Shown here: positions 63,342 to 64,000 of the stretch, piece by piece | How positions within the stretch are numbered: position 1 is the first letter of the stretch | Layout of the letters: each line of letters begins with the position of its first letter | DNA from: Paenibacillus silvae | Lineage (GTDB): Bacteria > Bacillota > Bacilli > Paenibacillales > Paenibacillaceae | Length of the DNA: 64,000 nucleotides | Reading direction: 5' to 3' | NCBI RefSeq assembly: GCF_014639235.1 | Contig: NZ_BMFU01000008.1 | Span: 124,001-188,000, forward strand | Translations under genes and position numbers: made by a program | The notes under the pieces: generated by a model | Seen by the model: only the letters and a program-made list of their open reading frames with translations | What the model was told of the DNA's origin: nothing | The model's database searches: none

Positions 63342-63788
63342 GATTCTCTCCTTTTCAGCACTTCTTTGTTCGTTTTCTGGTCAGACATCACCTGCGAATT
63401 AGTCATGCGCAAGCGAGTCCAATAATATGAGTTAATTATACGATTCTGTAAAAACAGGACTTTAGCTGTGCTTGTAAAAGTGTCAAAATTTTAACCTTTT
63501 ATCACACCCGTATACTTTAACACAGGTTTTACAATCATTTCAACTCCTATCCTCACATCATAAAGCCGCGCCACGTCTCGTTTTCCTGAAATACCCATCT
63601 ATTTGATCGTTTGTTCCATCACCCATTATGCCTCAACCTCGGATCTACTATGTACTTTTTGTCTCAATCTAGGACTAGGTTCTAAGACCTATGTAATCAG
63701 TTTGAAATTTTTCATGTAAACACAAAGAATCCCCCACCAGAGACACTCTGATGAGGGATCATACTACGGCTATATAAGTTGAACTAAA
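63342..63788. other. Intergenic tract upstream of the M23 peptidase gene
   Basis: No gene was recognised. A hairpin of GATGAGGGAT and ATCCCCCACC type lies around 63731-63762 and may be a terminator for a gene beyond the window. Confidence 0.35.
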
Positions 63789-63960
63789 GATTTTACACCA
63801 TCCACTCCGATGACAGAATAACCTTCCAATCGCTGTTATCCCCAGATTTTTTCGATTCCCTTCTCCAAAGGGAAAAATCCGGTGATAAAGGCGAAGCTTA
63901 TGCTTCCGATGTAGCTTTCTTACAGAAAGCTTTTAGCTCCGCTTTTTCAGGTTTTTTCTG
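63789..63960. repeat. Copy 2 of a dispersed intergenic repeat with tandem hairpins
   Basis: The first 31 bases match 30788-30817 (GATTTTACAC ... CCACTCCGATGACAG). Downstream are three short hairpins: CCC...GGG near 63860, GAAGC-TTAT-GCTTC near 63895 and AGCTTTCT-TAC-AGAAAGCT near 63914. The block is GC-poor, non-coding and looks like a structured intergenic element. Confidence 0.55.
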
Positions 63961-64000
63961 TCCTCTCCGTTCACGTGTAAATTAATAGTTTAACTATATA

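Overview
The window looks like a chromosomal segment of a Paenibacillus-type, spore-forming, low-to-mid GC Firmicute. The evidence is the essential walR-walK-walH-walI-walJ two-component cluster followed by an HtrA protease, a CxxH/CxxC mini-protein and rlmH (the usual arrangement near the origin in Bacillales), an alpha/beta-type small acid-soluble spore protein, SLH-anchored surface proteins and strong AGGAGG-type ribosome binding sites. No rRNA, tRNA, prophage or CRISPR array was seen.

Layout. 0-4.6 kb: two S-layer-homology surface proteins (one cut by the window edge, one a 5'-nucleotidase-type phosphoesterase) and a secreted B-type lectin. 4.6-12.8 kb: a leftward nucleoside operon (BMP lipoprotein, ATPase, two permeases, nucleoside hydrolase, ADP-ribosylglycohydrolase-like protein) divergent from an AraC regulator across phased repeats. 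12.9-16.7 kb: an iron-siderophore locus (Btr-type AraC/binding-protein fusion, perfect Fur box, binding lipoprotein, ferredoxin-NADP reductase-like enzyme) with no permease or ATPase gene. 16.8-19.3 kb: a BlaI/BlaR1-like operon whose operator sits inside its own promoter; the membrane protease lacks a penicillin-binding sensor. 19.4-28.9 kb: a secreted unknown, an ECF sigma factor, an IS200 relic, and an adhesin-sortase B operon with a gene of about 6 kb.

29-42 kb is a patchwork of metabolic and accessory genes: aldehyde dehydrogenase, MetE-like protein, ABC-F ATPase, SMI1/KNR4 protein, YndJ-like membrane protein, a phosphodiester-glycosidase-like protein with a probable CTG start, a parallel beta-helix protein, DUF4062, a spore protein, and the ghost of a group II intron reverse transcriptase. 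42.2-49.5 kb is a rightward cluster: aldo/keto reductase, UbiA/DPPR-synthase-like prenyltransferase, flippase, two GT2 glycosyltransferases, an SDR epimerase and a membrane EEP phosphatase. Read together, the last six look like a polyprenyl-phosphate-sugar glycan pathway. 50-64 kb holds an Imm1-type protein, rlmH, a repeat-rich intergenic tract, the CxxH protein, a lipoprotein, HtrA, the wal cluster, and an M23 cell-wall peptidase with LysM and G5 domains.

Two start codons in the window (walI and the phosphodiester-glycosidase gene) appear to be CTG. A roughly 30-bp repeat occurs eight times in two intergenic tracts, one of which splits walH from walI. All functions are read from sequence motifs and remembered family features; no database search was run.
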